From: Myxococcales bacterium
GTDB taxonomy: Bacteria; Myxococcota_A; Polyangia; Fen-1088
Direction: 5' to 3'
DNA length: 46,834 nucleotides
NCBI GenBank assembly: GCA_003158735.1
Contig: PMLB01000306.1
Span: forward strand, 1,422 to 48,255
Shown here: positions 22,674 to 31,009 of the stretch, in pieces
Layout: every line of letters starts with the position of its first letter
Numbering within the stretch: position 1 is the stretch's first letter
Translations under genes and position numbers: made by a program
Notes under the pieces: model-generated
The model's input: the letters and a program-made list of their open reading frames with translations, nothing else
The model's database searches: none
Told to the model about the DNA's origin: nothing

Positions 22674-23729
22674 TCAGTCGCACACCCCGATTTCCGAGAT
22701 CGTGGTCTCGACCGCGAAGTCGGACCCGGTCACGTGTCGCTCGGCGAAGAAGATGTTCATGGGGTAAAGCTCGCCCTTGTTTAGGCCGAGCGTGGCAGCT
22801 TGGGCATCGAGATCCACGGTCTGGCTCTCGGTCGAGTGGATGCCGCCTAGATCGATCGCGAGCTTGCGGTTGATGAACACCCAGACGTCGTCGTCGCCGG
22901 AGAAAGTGAAGGTTTCGCCGCCCTGGTAACGAAAGCGGGTCGGTATCTCGACGGTGAAGTGATAGTTGTGCGGCTCCCCTTCGTTGCCGAAAAGCTGATT
23001 GTCGATGGGGAAGAAAGCCATGTCTTGGTAGGCATAGACGCCCGTCTCGGTTGGAGATGGCGAAAGCGGCAGACTGATGGTGGTCGTGAGGTTCACGCCG
23101 GGGACGTCCCTATACCACTCGTTGAAAGTATCCGGGCCGCTGACCGAATGGGAGACCCCGCTGTAGACAGGCTTGTCGTCGGGCCCCAGGTCTGGAGTCA
23201 CGATGCCACGGTCGTCGTATAGCCATTGCAGCGGTTCCATGTCCGGAAAGCTGGTGTGGAAGTCGCGAATCGTGGCCACCAGCGTGGGCTGCTTGGGCAG
23301 CGGGGCATCGCACGTCCCCCACAGGTTGTTGGTGCAGGTCCGAGTGCCACTGCCGCAGACGCTGGCGCAGGTCTCCACAACCGGCGCGACCTCACAGTTC
23401 CCCTTCTTCTCGTTTTCGCAAAGCTGAGTGCCCTGGCCGCAGTCGTTGCTACAAGGAAGCTGGGTGCTGGGGATGACGCAGGCCTTCCACTGCTCGTTCT
23501 CGCATTCCTGGGTTCCCTCCCCGCACACGCCTTGACACGGACGCGTAACGGGAGATACCTCGCAACCCTGCCAGGCGCCCATGCGGCAGGTTTGCACGCC
23601 TTCGCCGCATGCCGTCGAACACGCGCGAGTTTGGCCAGCCGTTGCGCAGAGGTCGACGTGCAGGCCGTGGGCGTGGCAAGCAGCGGCACCAAGCAAGGCT
23701 GTCGCGAGCAGCAGATTGGGGGCTGTCAT
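22674..23729 (-). CDS. Fibro-slime domain secreted protein with four Cys repeats
   Basis: The ATG at 23729 (MTAPNLLLATALLGAAAC) gives a signal peptide, possibly a lipoprotein one; the ORF-track start at 23762 is a TTG. About residues 25-135 hold four ~27-residue units of the type C..xCGxGxxxCxxxxWxxC. The C-terminal ~220 residues match the fibro-slime domain (related to PA14) found in slime mould and myxobacterial proteins: FTFSGDDDVWVFINRKLAIDLGG, VDLDAQAATLGLNKGELYPMNIFFAERH. Such proteins are exported and probably bind extracellular polysaccharide. It is divergent from the Lys-rich repeat gene. Confidence 0.85.
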   Translation of the reverse strand: MTAPNLLLATALLGAAACHAHGLHVDLCATAGQTRACSTACGEGVQTCRMGAWQGCEVSPVTRPCQGVCGEGTQECENEQWKACVIPSTQLPCSNDCGQGTQLCENEKKGNCEVAPVVETCASVCGSGTRTCTNNLWGTCDAPLPKQPTLVATIRDFHTSFPDMEPLQWLYDDRGIVTPDLGPDDKPVYSGVSHSVSGPDTFNEWYRDVPGVNLTTTISLPLSPSPTETGVYAYQDMAFFPIDNQLFGNEGEPHNYHFTVEIPTRFRYQGGETFTFSGDDDVWVFINRKLAIDLGGIHSTESQTVDLDAQAATLGLNKGELYPMNIFFAERHVTGSDFAVETTISEIGVCD

Positions 23730-23867
23730 GACCGATCCAGGATACTCCCCCAGGGCCAACAAATCCCCATATCAAACTGCCACCCTGTTCTTCGGTGAAC
23801 GTGTACACTGCGCTTCGTCCGGACGAGGGCCGGGCCAACCAAACGTAACGAGACGAGGAGAGAGAAC

Positions 23868-24536
23868 ATGAGAACTGTGTGGCGACTGCTGCCGATGCTG
23901 CTGGTGATGGGGCTCGCGCCGTATGTGATCGCGGGGTCGAAGACAACATCGGATGAACCCCAGCTCAACGCGTGCGGGTGCTACAAGAACTCGGCGGGGG
24001 TTTGCCTGTGCGGAAAGAAGGGCAAATGCGAGTGTCCGGGCGAGTGCGAACCCAAGGGCTGCGCCGAGAAACGCGAGAAGGACTACGACCGAGAGATTCA
24101 GGCGGAGACCAAGCGCGCACAAGAGGCCGAGAAGAAGCAACAGGAAGAGGCAGCCGAGAAGAAGAAACGCGAAGCTGAGGCACCGACAGAAGAAATCGTT
24201 TCCCCTGAAGTCGTCGCCGATGGCGAGGCTGCCTCTGACGGCAGCGGGGCCGCAGACCCGAATCAGCCCAAGGACAAGAAAGGCAAGGACGGCAAGAAGG
24301 GCAAGAAGGGCGGCAAGACCGAGAAGAGCAAGAAGATCGAGAACGCTGACAAGACCGAGAAGACCGAAAAGACTGCGAAGACCGACAAGACCGAAGAGAC
24401 TGCGAAGACCGAAAAGACTGCGAAGACCGACAAGACTGCGAAGACCGACAAGACTGCGAAGACCGACAAGACCGAAAAGACCGACAAGACTGCGAAGACC
24501 GAGAAGACCGAGAAGACGAAGTCAGACGTCCCGTAG
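23868..24536 (+). CDS. Exported Lys/Thr-rich repeat protein with a Cys cluster
   Basis: The 222-residue product has a signal peptide (MRTVWRLLPMLLVMGLAPYVIAG) and a strong GAGGAGAG ribosome-binding site. A compact eight-Cys cluster (CGCYKNSAGVCLCGKKGKCE onward) is followed by a charged alpha-helical/coiled-coil stretch (REIQAETKRAQEAEKKQQEE), an acidic patch, and a C-terminal run of about 18 x-Lys-Thr tripeptides with x = E, A or D. The Cys spacing suggests metal binding or disulfides. The tail is highly basic and disordered. No family was recognised. Overlapping ORFs in other frames here are artefacts of the periodic codons. Confidence 0.75.
   Translation: MRTVWRLLPMLLVMGLAPYVIAGSKTTSDEPQLNACGCYKNSAGVCLCGKKGKCECPGECEPKGCAEKREKDYDREIQAETKRAQEAEKKQQEEAAEKKKREAEAPTEEIVSPEVVADGEAASDGSGAADPNQPKDKKGKDGKKGKKGGKTEKSKKIENADKTEKTEKTAKTDKTEETAKTEKTAKTDKTAKTDKTAKTDKTEKTDKTAKTEKTEKTKSDVP
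24345..24525 (+). repeat. In-frame 9-base-period tandem repeats encoding x-Lys-Thr
   Basis: Imperfect tandem units such as GCGAAGACCGACAAGACT repeat with a 9- and 18-base period inside the Lys-rich gene, giving the (A/D/E)KT protein repeat. Copy number is likely to vary by replication slippage while remaining in frame. Confidence 0.8.
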
Positions 24537-24556
24537 GCCCACCAAGCGAAACAGCC

Positions 24557-25081
24557 ATGACCAACGTCAGAGCCGACCAGGCGCCAGCCCGCTCGGCGAT
24601 TGGCTTGGCTACGGTCCGGGCGCTGGTCGTGACACTCAGCCTCGCGCTGGTCGCGACCCCAGGCCTTGTCCGCGCAGCCGAGACGGCGGATGCGGCGGGC
24701 CTCCCGCAAGATCAGCACGTGCTCGCACCTGCACCGGTGACGACCGGTGCGCCCTCGGTGAATTCCGTCGCGGGCACGGCGGCCCCTTCACGCTGGGCGC
24801 GCGTTCCACTGTGGCAGAAGGTGCTGGGCGTGGGTGCGAGCTTGGCCGGTCTGGCAGCAGTGGGAAGCGGGGCTTACCTGCTCTGGCGGGACGGCCAGGC
24901 GGCCTGCTCGCCTCCTACTGGGACATGCGCATACCATCATCGAGCCGCCTTGGCCGGCTGGTTGCTCGTGGCAGGAGGCACCGCCGCCTCCTTGGGCGGG
25001 GTCACGCTGGTTCTCTTGCCTCCCATCGGCGAATCGCGTGGCCACGCGGTCGCCAGACTGGCGGTGTATGCCAGCTTCTGA
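24557..25081 (+). CDS. Exported membrane protein of unknown function
   Basis: The 174-residue product has a signal sequence (ALVVTLSLALVATPGLVRA), an Ala/Thr/Pro-rich stretch, then two hydrophobic segments (KVLGVGASLAGLAAVGSGAYLLW; ALAGWLLVAGGTAASLGGVTLVLLPP) separated by a short loop with two cysteines. The paired C-terminal segments resemble the end of the TPR protein at 3834-4607, without its TPR part. It starts 20 bases after the Lys-rich gene and is probably co-transcribed with it. Confidence 0.6.
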   Translation: MTNVRADQAPARSAIGLATVRALVVTLSLALVATPGLVRAAETADAAGLPQDQHVLAPAPVTTGAPSVNSVAGTAAPSRWARVPLWQKVLGVGASLAGLAAVGSGAYLLWRDGQAACSPPTGTCAYHHRAALAGWLLVAGGTAASLGGVTLVLLPPIGESRGHAVARLAVYASF

Positions 25082-25127
25082 AGCGGACGCCGCGCTCAAT
25101 CTGCCGCCGGTGTGATAGTCAGAGGTT

Positions 25128-26819
25128 GTGAATCCTGGAGGGTTCCTCAAAAACCGCGCATTCCATCCGGCTCTCATTTCGGGAGCAATTTCAGTCCTGG
25201 TCGTGCTCGCTCTCGGACTCCATTGCCGGCGTGGGTTTCGAGACATCGACCGCGAGGTTGCGACCTTGGAAAAGCAGAAGCGCGCACTGGTGGTAGTTGG
25301 TGGAGACGTTGCCCTGCGCGACGTTCCCAAGGCCCACGAGATTCTGCGTGGTCACTTCTTCACTGATCCCTACTACCTCGGTGAAGCGCACTGGTATCCC
25401 TTCGTGATGCCTGCCGCTGCGGCACTGGTTGCCCGGGTCAGCGGCCGCGACGTGCCCGAGGCCTACTTCCGACTGGAAGTCATCACGACGGCGTTCTTTA
25501 TGCTTGTCGCTGGATGCGCGATCGTCGTGCTCGGCGGCCTGCGCAGCCTTCCGCTCGTGCCCTTGGCGATGTTGCTTGGATGGCTCGAACCTGGACATGG
25601 ACTGTATCCAGCCGACGGTGTGCGCGGACAGTTCTGCCTATTCTTGGTCCTGGCCGGTCTCGTGTGGGAAGGAAGATCGTCTCGTGCGCGATCACCCGCT
25701 GCCTTCTTTGCTGTGGGGCTCTCGATTGGCATTCTGGGGATTTGGCAGGGGGCTTCCTTCATGACGGCAACCGGTATCGGGCTCGTGCTCCTGCTGACTT
25801 TGGCGCGCGACTGCGTCCGGCCCGGACAGAGGGTCGCGACTTTGAAGCGAGTTGTGTTTCTTCTGGTCGGTGCCGCAGGACCGCTGTTGCTGTTGTTTGG
25901 CCCCCAGCTGGTGAAATACGGAAGACTGGTCTATCCGCAGGCCGCCGCCGCATGGCTTGAACCCCTCTATGAGGGCCATGGGATGGTCGACGCCCTCAAG
26001 CTGGCGCTCTTTCCGCGCGAGGCTGGCTTGGTGTTGGTCGTGGCCTTTGTGGTTCGTGTGCTGTGGATCGGCGGAAATGGGACCGCCTGGCGCCGCAGCC
26101 AGCCCCTCTTGGCTGCCTTCGTTGTCAGTCTGATCTTGGCCCATGGCGGGTTCGTGGTGGCGGACCTGGCGCACCCCGACCTTGCCAGGATCGTGAGGCG
26201 TCTCCTGCCTGCGCCCCCTCACACCTTCTGGCTCGTGACCACAGCGCTGCTCCCTATCGTGAAACTACTCGGTCTGGTCGCGCTGCTTGAGAGCGTCTCG
26301 CGTGCTTTGAAATGGCGGTTTCGCGGATTCATCGATCGCCACAAGACCACAATTGGCACCTGGGCGAAATGGGGCCCCATGGGACTCGCCCTGGCGCTCT
26401 TCGTGGTCTTGCCTTTCCATTTCCCTAAGCTTCCGCCCCGCACCAGCGACAGTCAGGATCGCGGCTTCTACAACTTTACGAAACAGGTCGCGGCCACGGT
26501 TGGACGAACGCCGGTGTTCTTTCGATACCCTGGAATGTTCGTTCAGGGCGGAGCATTCAAGGTCCCTCTGCTCAGCCTGGACTACTATGCCAGCCAATAT
26601 GTCCAAGCGTCGCGGCGTCGTGCCGTTGAGGCTCTGGACAGGGCGGTGGCGTTCGGGGATATCGCTGGCGCCGATGCCTACTTCGTGAAGAACGGCTACC
26701 AATTCATTATGGAAGATCCGCGCGCCAAGTCTGATCCCGTGATCCTTCGCTGCGGCGGCTCCCCCATCATGAGCCACAGTGGATTTGTGCTTCGTCGCTA
26801 CGAAGGGTGCCGTCTGTAG
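25128..26819 (+). CDS. Large polytopic membrane protein, GT-C-like architecture
   Basis: The 563-residue product begins at a GTG. It has roughly 10-12 transmembrane segments, a first extracytoplasmic loop rich in charged/aromatic residues (HFFTDPYYLGEAHWYPF), and a soluble C-terminal portion after the last helix (from TSDSQDRGFYNFTKQ onward). This layout is like GT-C glycosyltransferases or PMT-type membrane proteins, but no catalytic DD or ExD motif could be identified with certainty, so function is left open. It follows the preceding gene by 46 bases. Confidence 0.55.
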   Translation: MNPGGFLKNRAFHPALISGAISVLVVLALGLHCRRGFRDIDREVATLEKQKRALVVVGGDVALRDVPKAHEILRGHFFTDPYYLGEAHWYPFVMPAAAALVARVSGRDVPEAYFRLEVITTAFFMLVAGCAIVVLGGLRSLPLVPLAMLLGWLEPGHGLYPADGVRGQFCLFLVLAGLVWEGRSSRARSPAAFFAVGLSIGILGIWQGASFMTATGIGLVLLLTLARDCVRPGQRVATLKRVVFLLVGAAGPLLLLFGPQLVKYGRLVYPQAAAAWLEPLYEGHGMVDALKLALFPREAGLVLVVAFVVRVLWIGGNGTAWRRSQPLLAAFVVSLILAHGGFVVADLAHPDLARIVRRLLPAPPHTFWLVTTALLPIVKLLGLVALLESVSRALKWRFRGFIDRHKTTIGTWAKWGPMGLALALFVVLPFHFPKLPPRTSDSQDRGFYNFTKQVAATVGRTPVFFRYPGMFVQGGAFKVPLLSLDYYASQYVQASRRRAVEALDRAVAFGDIAGADAYFVKNGYQFIMEDPRAKSDPVILRCGGSPIMSHSGFVLRRYEGCRL

Positions 26820-26835
26820 CAGGTGAGTGACCTGC
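26819..26835 (+). terminator. Weak hairpin after the polytopic membrane protein gene
   Basis: GCAGGT and ACCTGC form a perfect 6-bp stem with a 5-base loop, starting at the stop codon. No T-run follows, so intrinsic termination is doubtful. The remaining 26836-26961 spacer, convergent with recA, shows nothing else recognisable. Confidence 0.3.
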
Positions 26836-26961
26836 CCTACTGGGGCGCACCGGCAGGCCTCGATCAGAAATCGAAATTCACGTTCGCGTCAGCTGGCGTG
26901 GCTCCGATCACATGGAAGCCTTGCCGACGCAGATATCCCAGCGGGTTCAAAGGGAGCGCCA

Positions 26962-28032
26962 CTACGCCGCTACGGTGTCCGCGCTAGTAGCCGGCGCACT
27001 TGTAGGCGCCGCGCCCAAACGCGCATTCTCGGCTTTGCGTTGTTCGACCAGCTTCTCTCGCAATTCATCGACCAGGGCCGGGTGCTCGGCCATGTATTGG
27101 CAGGCCTTGTCGCGGCCCTGGGCAATGCGCTCGCCCTGCCATGAATAGTAGGCGCCAGATTTTTCCAGTAGGCCGGCTTCGCTGGCCAGGTCGACGATCT
27201 CGCCCACGGAGTTCACGCCGCTGCCGTAGAGGATCTCGAACTCGCACTCGCGGAAGGGCGGCGCCACCTTGTTCTTCACCACCTTGACCCGCGCCTTGTT
27301 GCCGACGATCTGCTCACCGTTCTTGACCACGCCGATCTTGCGGATGTCCAGCCGCACGCTGGCGTAGAATTTCAGCGCGTTGCCACCGGTGGTGGTTTCG
27401 GGATTGCCGTAGACCACGCCAATCTTTTGACGAAGCTGATTGATGAAGACCACGCAGGTCGCGTTGCGCGAGGTGGCGGCGGTCAGCTTGCGCAAGGCCT
27501 GGCTCATCAGGCGCGCCTGCAAACCCATATGCGCATCGCCCATCTCGCCTTCAATCTCGGCTTTGGGCACCAGAGCCGCCACTGAATCGACGACGATCAT
27601 GTCGATGGCGCCGGTGCCCACCAGTTTGTCGGCGATTTCCAGGGCCTGCTCGCCATTGTCGGGCTGGGACACCAGTAAGTCCTCGATGCGCACGCCCAGC
27701 TTGCGGGCATAGGTCACGTCCAGGGCGTGCTCGGCGTCGATGAAGGCGCAAATGCCGCCTGCCTTCTGCGCCTGCGCGATAGCGTGCAGGGTTAGCGTGG
27801 TCTTGCCCGACGACTCGGGACCGAAGACCTCCACCACGCGACCGCGCGGCAATCCGCCAACGCCCAGGGCCAGATCGAGCCCCACCGAGCCGGTGGGAAT
27901 CACGGGGATGTCGCTGGTATCGGCGCCCCCGAGGGACATGATGGCGCCCTTGCCAAATTGCTTTTCAATCGCAGAGAGAGCGGAAGACAGGGCTTTGAAC
28001 TTCTCTTTCAGTTGTTCCTTGATGGTAGCCAT
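26962..28032 (-). CDS. recA: Recombinase A
   Basis: The 356-residue protein is a complete RecA, the ATP-dependent strand-exchange protein that also activates LexA cleavage. Visible are [15 protein letters not shown], Walker [10 protein letters not shown], Walker [16 protein letters not shown], the L2 region [30 protein letters not shown], and a C-terminal domain ending in a low-complexity tail. AAGGAG sits 8 bases before the ATG. Only 18 bases separate it from the stop of the GxxExxY gene, so no independent SOS operator is seen immediately upstream; transcription probably begins inside the inserted cassette or at comM. Confidence 0.98.
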   Translation of the reverse strand: MATIKEQLKEKFKALSSALSAIEKQFGKGAIMSLGGADTSDIPVIPTGSVGLDLALGVGGLPRGRVVEVFGPESSGKTTLTLHAIAQAQKAGGICAFIDAEHALDVTYARKLGVRIEDLLVSQPDNGEQALEIADKLVGTGAIDMIVVDSVAALVPKAEIEGEMGDAHMGLQARLMSQALRKLTAATSRNATCVVFINQLRQKIGVVYGNPETTTGGNALKFYASVRLDIRKIGVVKNGEQIVGNKARVKVVKNKVAPPFRECEFEILYGSGVNSVGEIVDLASEAGLLEKSGAYYSWQGERIAQGRDKACQYMAEHPALVDELREKLVEQRKAENARLGAAPTSAPATSADTVAA

Positions 28033-28050
28033 GGGTCATCTCCTTTTTGG

Positions 28051-28464
28051 TTAGCTGTTTTTCACCACAGAGAGCACAGAGGACACAGAGAGGGATTGAA
28101 AAGGTCGGAAGCGGCGCACGCCTTGCCTCAAGGTTGCGCCGTTGAAATTGATGAGAAGTCCGAGGGGAAGTCCGGAGAGGCGCAGGTACGAGAGGATTTG
28201 CGCTTGGTGAATCGGCAACAGTTGCTCAACTGCCTTGAGTTCCACGATCACCTGCTCATCCACCACCAGGTCCAAGCGATACGCGCAATCGATGGGCACT
28301 TCCTTGTAAACGATGGGTAGAGGCTTCTGTCTCTCGACCACATGCCCCTGGGCGATCAGCTCGCACTCGAGGCACGTCTCGTATGCGGATTCCAGCATCC
28401 CCGGCCCGAGGTACTTGTGCACCTCAATCGCAGCGCCGATGATCGACCTCGAGATCCCATTCAC
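28051..28464 (-). CDS. GxxExxY protein (PD-(D/E)xK nuclease-like)
   Basis: The GTG at 28464 with an upstream GGAGG gives 137 residues, the usual family length; a second GTG at 28527, overlapping the comM stop, would give 158. The signature is G22-M-L-E25-S-A-Y28. The nuclease-like core follows: AYRLDLVVDEQVIVELKAVEQL, containing Asp and ExK in PD-(D/E)xK order. LRLSGLPLGLLINFNGATLRQGVRRF is typical of the family. The biochemical role of the family is not established. The last ~13 codons are the terminal inverted repeat itself (SVSSVLSVVKNS). It is framed by perfect 29-bp inverted repeats and lies between comM and recA. Confidence 0.88.
   Translation of the reverse strand: MNGISRSIIGAAIEVHKYLGPGMLESAYETCLECELIAQGHVVERQKPLPIVYKEVPIDCAYRLDLVVDEQVIVELKAVEQLLPIHQAQILSYLRLSGLPLGLLINFNGATLRQGVRRFRPFQSLSVSSVLSVVKNS
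28062..28090 (+). repeat. Left terminal inverted repeat of the GxxExxY cassette
   Basis: Three CACAGAG heptamers at 9-bp spacing; identical to the reverse complement of 28480-28508. This copy lies within the 3' coding end of the GxxExxY gene. Confidence 0.9.
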
Positions 28465-28479
28465 CCCTTCCCCTCCGAC

Positions 28480-28508
28480 CTCTGTGTCCTCTGTGCTCTC
28501 TGTGGTGA
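28480..28508 (-). repeat. Right terminal inverted repeat of the GxxExxY cassette
   Basis: Exact inverted copy of 28062-28090. It lies 16 bases upstream of the preferred GTG start and 15 bases past the comM stop codon. Confidence 0.9.
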
Positions 28509-28523
28509 AACAGCATTCTTCCC

Positions 28524-30029
28524 TCACGACGTCACCTCCCGATCGAGAAATCTGTATTGCAATGCCTCGGCCAGATGCGGCCCGCGCACATTGGGCGACC
28601 CGTCGAGATCTGCGATCGTGCGCCCGAGGCGCCGCACGCGTTCTATAGAACGAGCCGAGAGAGCCAGCCGCTCCACCGCGCGTTCCATGATGCGATGGCC
28701 GTCGCTGTCCAGTTTGGCCGCGCTCTGCAATTCCTTGCATGAAAGCCGGGCATTGCAGCGGACGCCGCGCTCGATCTGTCGCGCGCGCACGAGCTCAACC
28801 CGCGCGCGCACTGTTTCACTGGTTTCGCCGGTTTCGCTGCTGGCCAGTTCACGATACGAAATGGCGGGCACTTCGACGTGCATGTCGATGCGGTCCAGCA
28901 GCGGCCCGGACAGCTTGGCCCGGTAGCTACTGATGGCCAACTGCGAACACGTGCAGGTCCGCAATGGATTTCCATAGTGGCCACAGGGACAGGGGTTCAG
29001 GGCCGAGACCAGCATGAAGTCCGCGGGAAAGGTGACTGTGCGGCGGGCGCGTACCACGGCGATCGCGCGCTCCTCCAGCGGCTGGCGCAAAGCCTCCAGG
29101 GCGTGCCGGCCGAATTCCAGCAGCTCGTCGAGAAACAACACCCCGTTGTGGGCCAGCGAGATTTCCCCCGGCCGCACCATGGGCCCGCCACCCACCAGGC
29201 CGGCCACACTGACCGTGTGGTGGGGCGCGCGAAAGGGCCGCTCCGTGACGAGCGATCGGCCAGCCAACATTCCTGCCACCGAATAGATCATGGTGGTTTC
29301 GAGCGATTCGTCGAACGACAGGGTGGGCAGGATTCCCGGCAGCCGCCGGGCCAGCATGGTCTTGCCTGATCCGGGCGGCCCAATGAAGAGCAGGTTGTGC
29401 CCGCCCGCCGCCGCAATCTCCAAGGCGCGGCGGGCGACTTCCTGCCCGCGCACCTCGCCGAGGTCAGCCGTGGCAGTGGGCGAGTGCCGGACCGGCAGCG
29501 CGGTGACGGTGGCCGCCCGCTGCCCGTGCAGGACATCCAGCAAGTCGCTCAGGTGGCCCACCGGCACGACATCGCAGCCCCCCACCGCAGCGGCCTCGGC
29601 CGCATTGTCGCGAGGCACGAACAACCGTTGCACGGCCCGGGCTCGCGCATAGGCCGCCATGGGCAACACACCCTTGACCGGTCGCACGCTGCCATCAAGG
29701 GCCAGCTCACCTACAAACAGCCCATTGTCGAAGCTCTCGGGCGGCAAGAATCCCGCGCCCGAAAGAATGCCCATGGCGATGGGCACATCGAAGGCGGCAC
29801 CGTCCTTGCGCAGATCGGCCGGTGCCAGGTTGACCGTGATCCGACGCAGAGGGAACTTGAACCCACTGTTTTCCAGCGCGCCGCGGATGCGCACACTGCC
29901 TTCTTTCACGCCCGCATCAGGCAGGCCGACGATGTTGCAACCGGGCAGGCCCTGCGACACGTCCACCTCGACGTTGATGGGCGCGGCCTCAATGCCGATG
30001 ACCGTGGCGGAAAGTACGCGAGCCAGCAC
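28524..30029 (-). CDS. comM: ComM/YifB-family Mg-chelatase-like AAA+ ATPase
   Basis: The GTG at 30029 (VLARVLSATVIGIEAAPINVEVDVS) matches the family N-terminus; a further GTG at 30059 adds 10 residues. The 501-residue protein has the N-terminal Lon-protease-like ChlI region (GLPGCNIVGLPDAGVKEGSVRIRGAL), an AAA+ core with Walker A GPPGSGKTML and Walker B GVLFLDELLEF, a Cys motif NPCPCGHYGNPLRTCTC, and the Mg-chelatase C-terminal domain. In Vibrio, ComM is a hexameric helicase that promotes branch migration during natural transformation. Its stop (TGA) overlaps an in-frame GTG of the downstream GxxExxY frame. Confidence 0.93.
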   Translation of the reverse strand: MLARVLSATVIGIEAAPINVEVDVSQGLPGCNIVGLPDAGVKEGSVRIRGALENSGFKFPLRRITVNLAPADLRKDGAAFDVPIAMGILSGAGFLPPESFDNGLFVGELALDGSVRPVKGVLPMAAYARARAVQRLFVPRDNAAEAAAVGGCDVVPVGHLSDLLDVLHGQRAATVTALPVRHSPTATADLGEVRGQEVARRALEIAAAGGHNLLFIGPPGSGKTMLARRLPGILPTLSFDESLETTMIYSVAGMLAGRSLVTERPFRAPHHTVSVAGLVGGGPMVRPGEISLAHNGVLFLDELLEFGRHALEALRQPLEERAIAVVRARRTVTFPADFMLVSALNPCPCGHYGNPLRTCTCSQLAISSYRAKLSGPLLDRIDMHVEVPAISYRELASSETGETSETVRARVELVRARQIERGVRCNARLSCKELQSAAKLDSDGHRIMERAVERLALSARSIERVRRLGRTIADLDGSPNVRGPHLAEALQYRFLDREVTS

Positions 30030-30188
30030 GCCGCTTGCCCAAAGCGAGAACGGTGCCACTGCGGTCAGCCCGAGTTTCCAGCTACTTGCCCGGGATCGAA
30101 CCTGCGCCCGAGCGGATCTCGGCCGCCCGACTGTCCTGCCTGCCGGTCAATGTCCGGCATGGCAACCGCAGGCAGACTAGATATACGA

Positions 30189-30956
30189 CTACTGCTCGAC
30201 CGAAAGCCGATACTCACGGAAGAAGCAGAACGGGATGGGTCGGCCGTGGTCAAGATAGGGCCTGAACTTGAAAAGACGAAGCTTCTCGACTATCGCGGGG
30301 TCGACTGCCGGATCCGAGGGCCGCATCACCGTGACGTCGCCCACCGAACCGTCCTTTCGCACGCACAGCTTGACCAGGGGTGCGAACTTGGCGCCCGGTT
30401 TGCGCAAGCGCGCAGGAATAGCGGGTTGAAATTGGGCTTCGTTGGGATCGATGGCCAGCTGACCGTCGCCCTCGGCGGGCGGCAGAATCCTAGGCGCGCT
30501 GCTCGCTTCAGGCCCGTGCGCCGGGGGTGCCTCGCCCCCAGCCAGGGCCGTGCCTTTGCCGGCTGGCGCGCTCGCCGCCTGAACCACCAGGTCGCCTTGC
30601 AGGCTGGGCGCCAGTGCGGCCGCAGGTGCCGGCGCTTGGTCTCCAGATGACGGTGACGGCGGCGGAGGTGCCAGCTGATTGGCCACACGATCAGCTCGCG
30701 GCCGTGGCTTGGCGGGACGTCCCGGTGCGTTCGCTGGCGCTGCTGTCACTGGGGCTGCAGCGGCTGGCGGCAACGGCGGCGCCTCCTCTGACATGACCAT
30801 CACGACAACCGGCACGGCCGGGCGCTCTTCGCGCCGCGCCCGCGTGGCTGTCACCGCGTAGACAACGACCGCAATGTGCAAAGACAGAGACACCGCCAGA
30901 GCTGTGGGCCACCGTTCCGTGTTTCGGTTTCTCGCGGCGACTGTGTCGAACGCCAT
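30189..30956 (-). CDS. TonB-family energy-transducer-like protein
   Basis: The 255-residue product has an N-terminal membrane anchor (ALAVSLSLHIAVVVYAV), a long Pro/Ala-rich periplasm-spanning stretch (about residues 55-150) and a C-terminal TonB-like domain (about 170-250: PARLRKPGAKFAPLVKLCVRKDGSVGDVTVMRPSDP, FKFRPYLDHGRPIPFCFF). It would couple inner-membrane energy to an outer-membrane receptor, but no exbB/exbD or receptor lies nearby. The linker is rich in GC repeats, so the plus-strand ORFs here are shadows. Confidence 0.85.
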   Translation of the reverse strand: MAFDTVAARNRNTERWPTALAVSLSLHIAVVVYAVTATRARREERPAVPVVVMVMSEEAPPLPPAAAAPVTAAPANAPGRPAKPRPRADRVANQLAPPPPSPSSGDQAPAPAAALAPSLQGDLVVQAASAPAGKGTALAGGEAPPAHGPEASSAPRILPPAEGDGQLAIDPNEAQFQPAIPARLRKPGAKFAPLVKLCVRKDGSVGDVTVMRPSDPAVDPAIVEKLRLFKFRPYLDHGRPIPFCFFREYRLSVEQ

Positions 30957-31009
30957 CGGCCACGCCCCAGCTTCAGTCGCGACTGGTGCCCGAGAGGTTC
31001 ACAGCGTTC

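Larger units (their letters stand above)
28054..28514 (-). mobile_element. GxxExxY cassette bounded by perfect CACAGAG inverted repeats
   Basis: Bases 28062-28090 and 28480-28508 are perfect 29-bp inverted repeats. Each opens with TCACCAC and contains three CACAGAG heptamers separated by the two-base spacers AG and GA. Beyond them GCTGTTT is also mirrored, with a 2-base length difference, extending the ends to about 36 bp. The segment contains only the GxxExxY gene. No target duplication and no transposase are evident. The same ends recur in the 17.2-kb hairpin, which supports treating this as a discrete repeat-bounded unit. Confidence 0.7.

Noticed and set aside
23953-25131. 392-codon plus-strand ORF with RRPKRLRRPTR repeats
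   Set aside because: Frame-shifted reading of the Lys-Thr repeat of the 23868 gene, which alone has a signal peptide and ribosome-binding site.
30080-30180. GGGATCGAACC on the plus strand looks like the T-arm of a minus-strand tRNA
   Set aside because: The flanking five bases do not pair as a T-stem and no acceptor, D or anticodon arm could be drawn.
29397-30650. 417-codon plus-strand ORF opposite comM and the TonB-like gene
   Set aside because: Shadow crossing two well-supported minus-strand genes.
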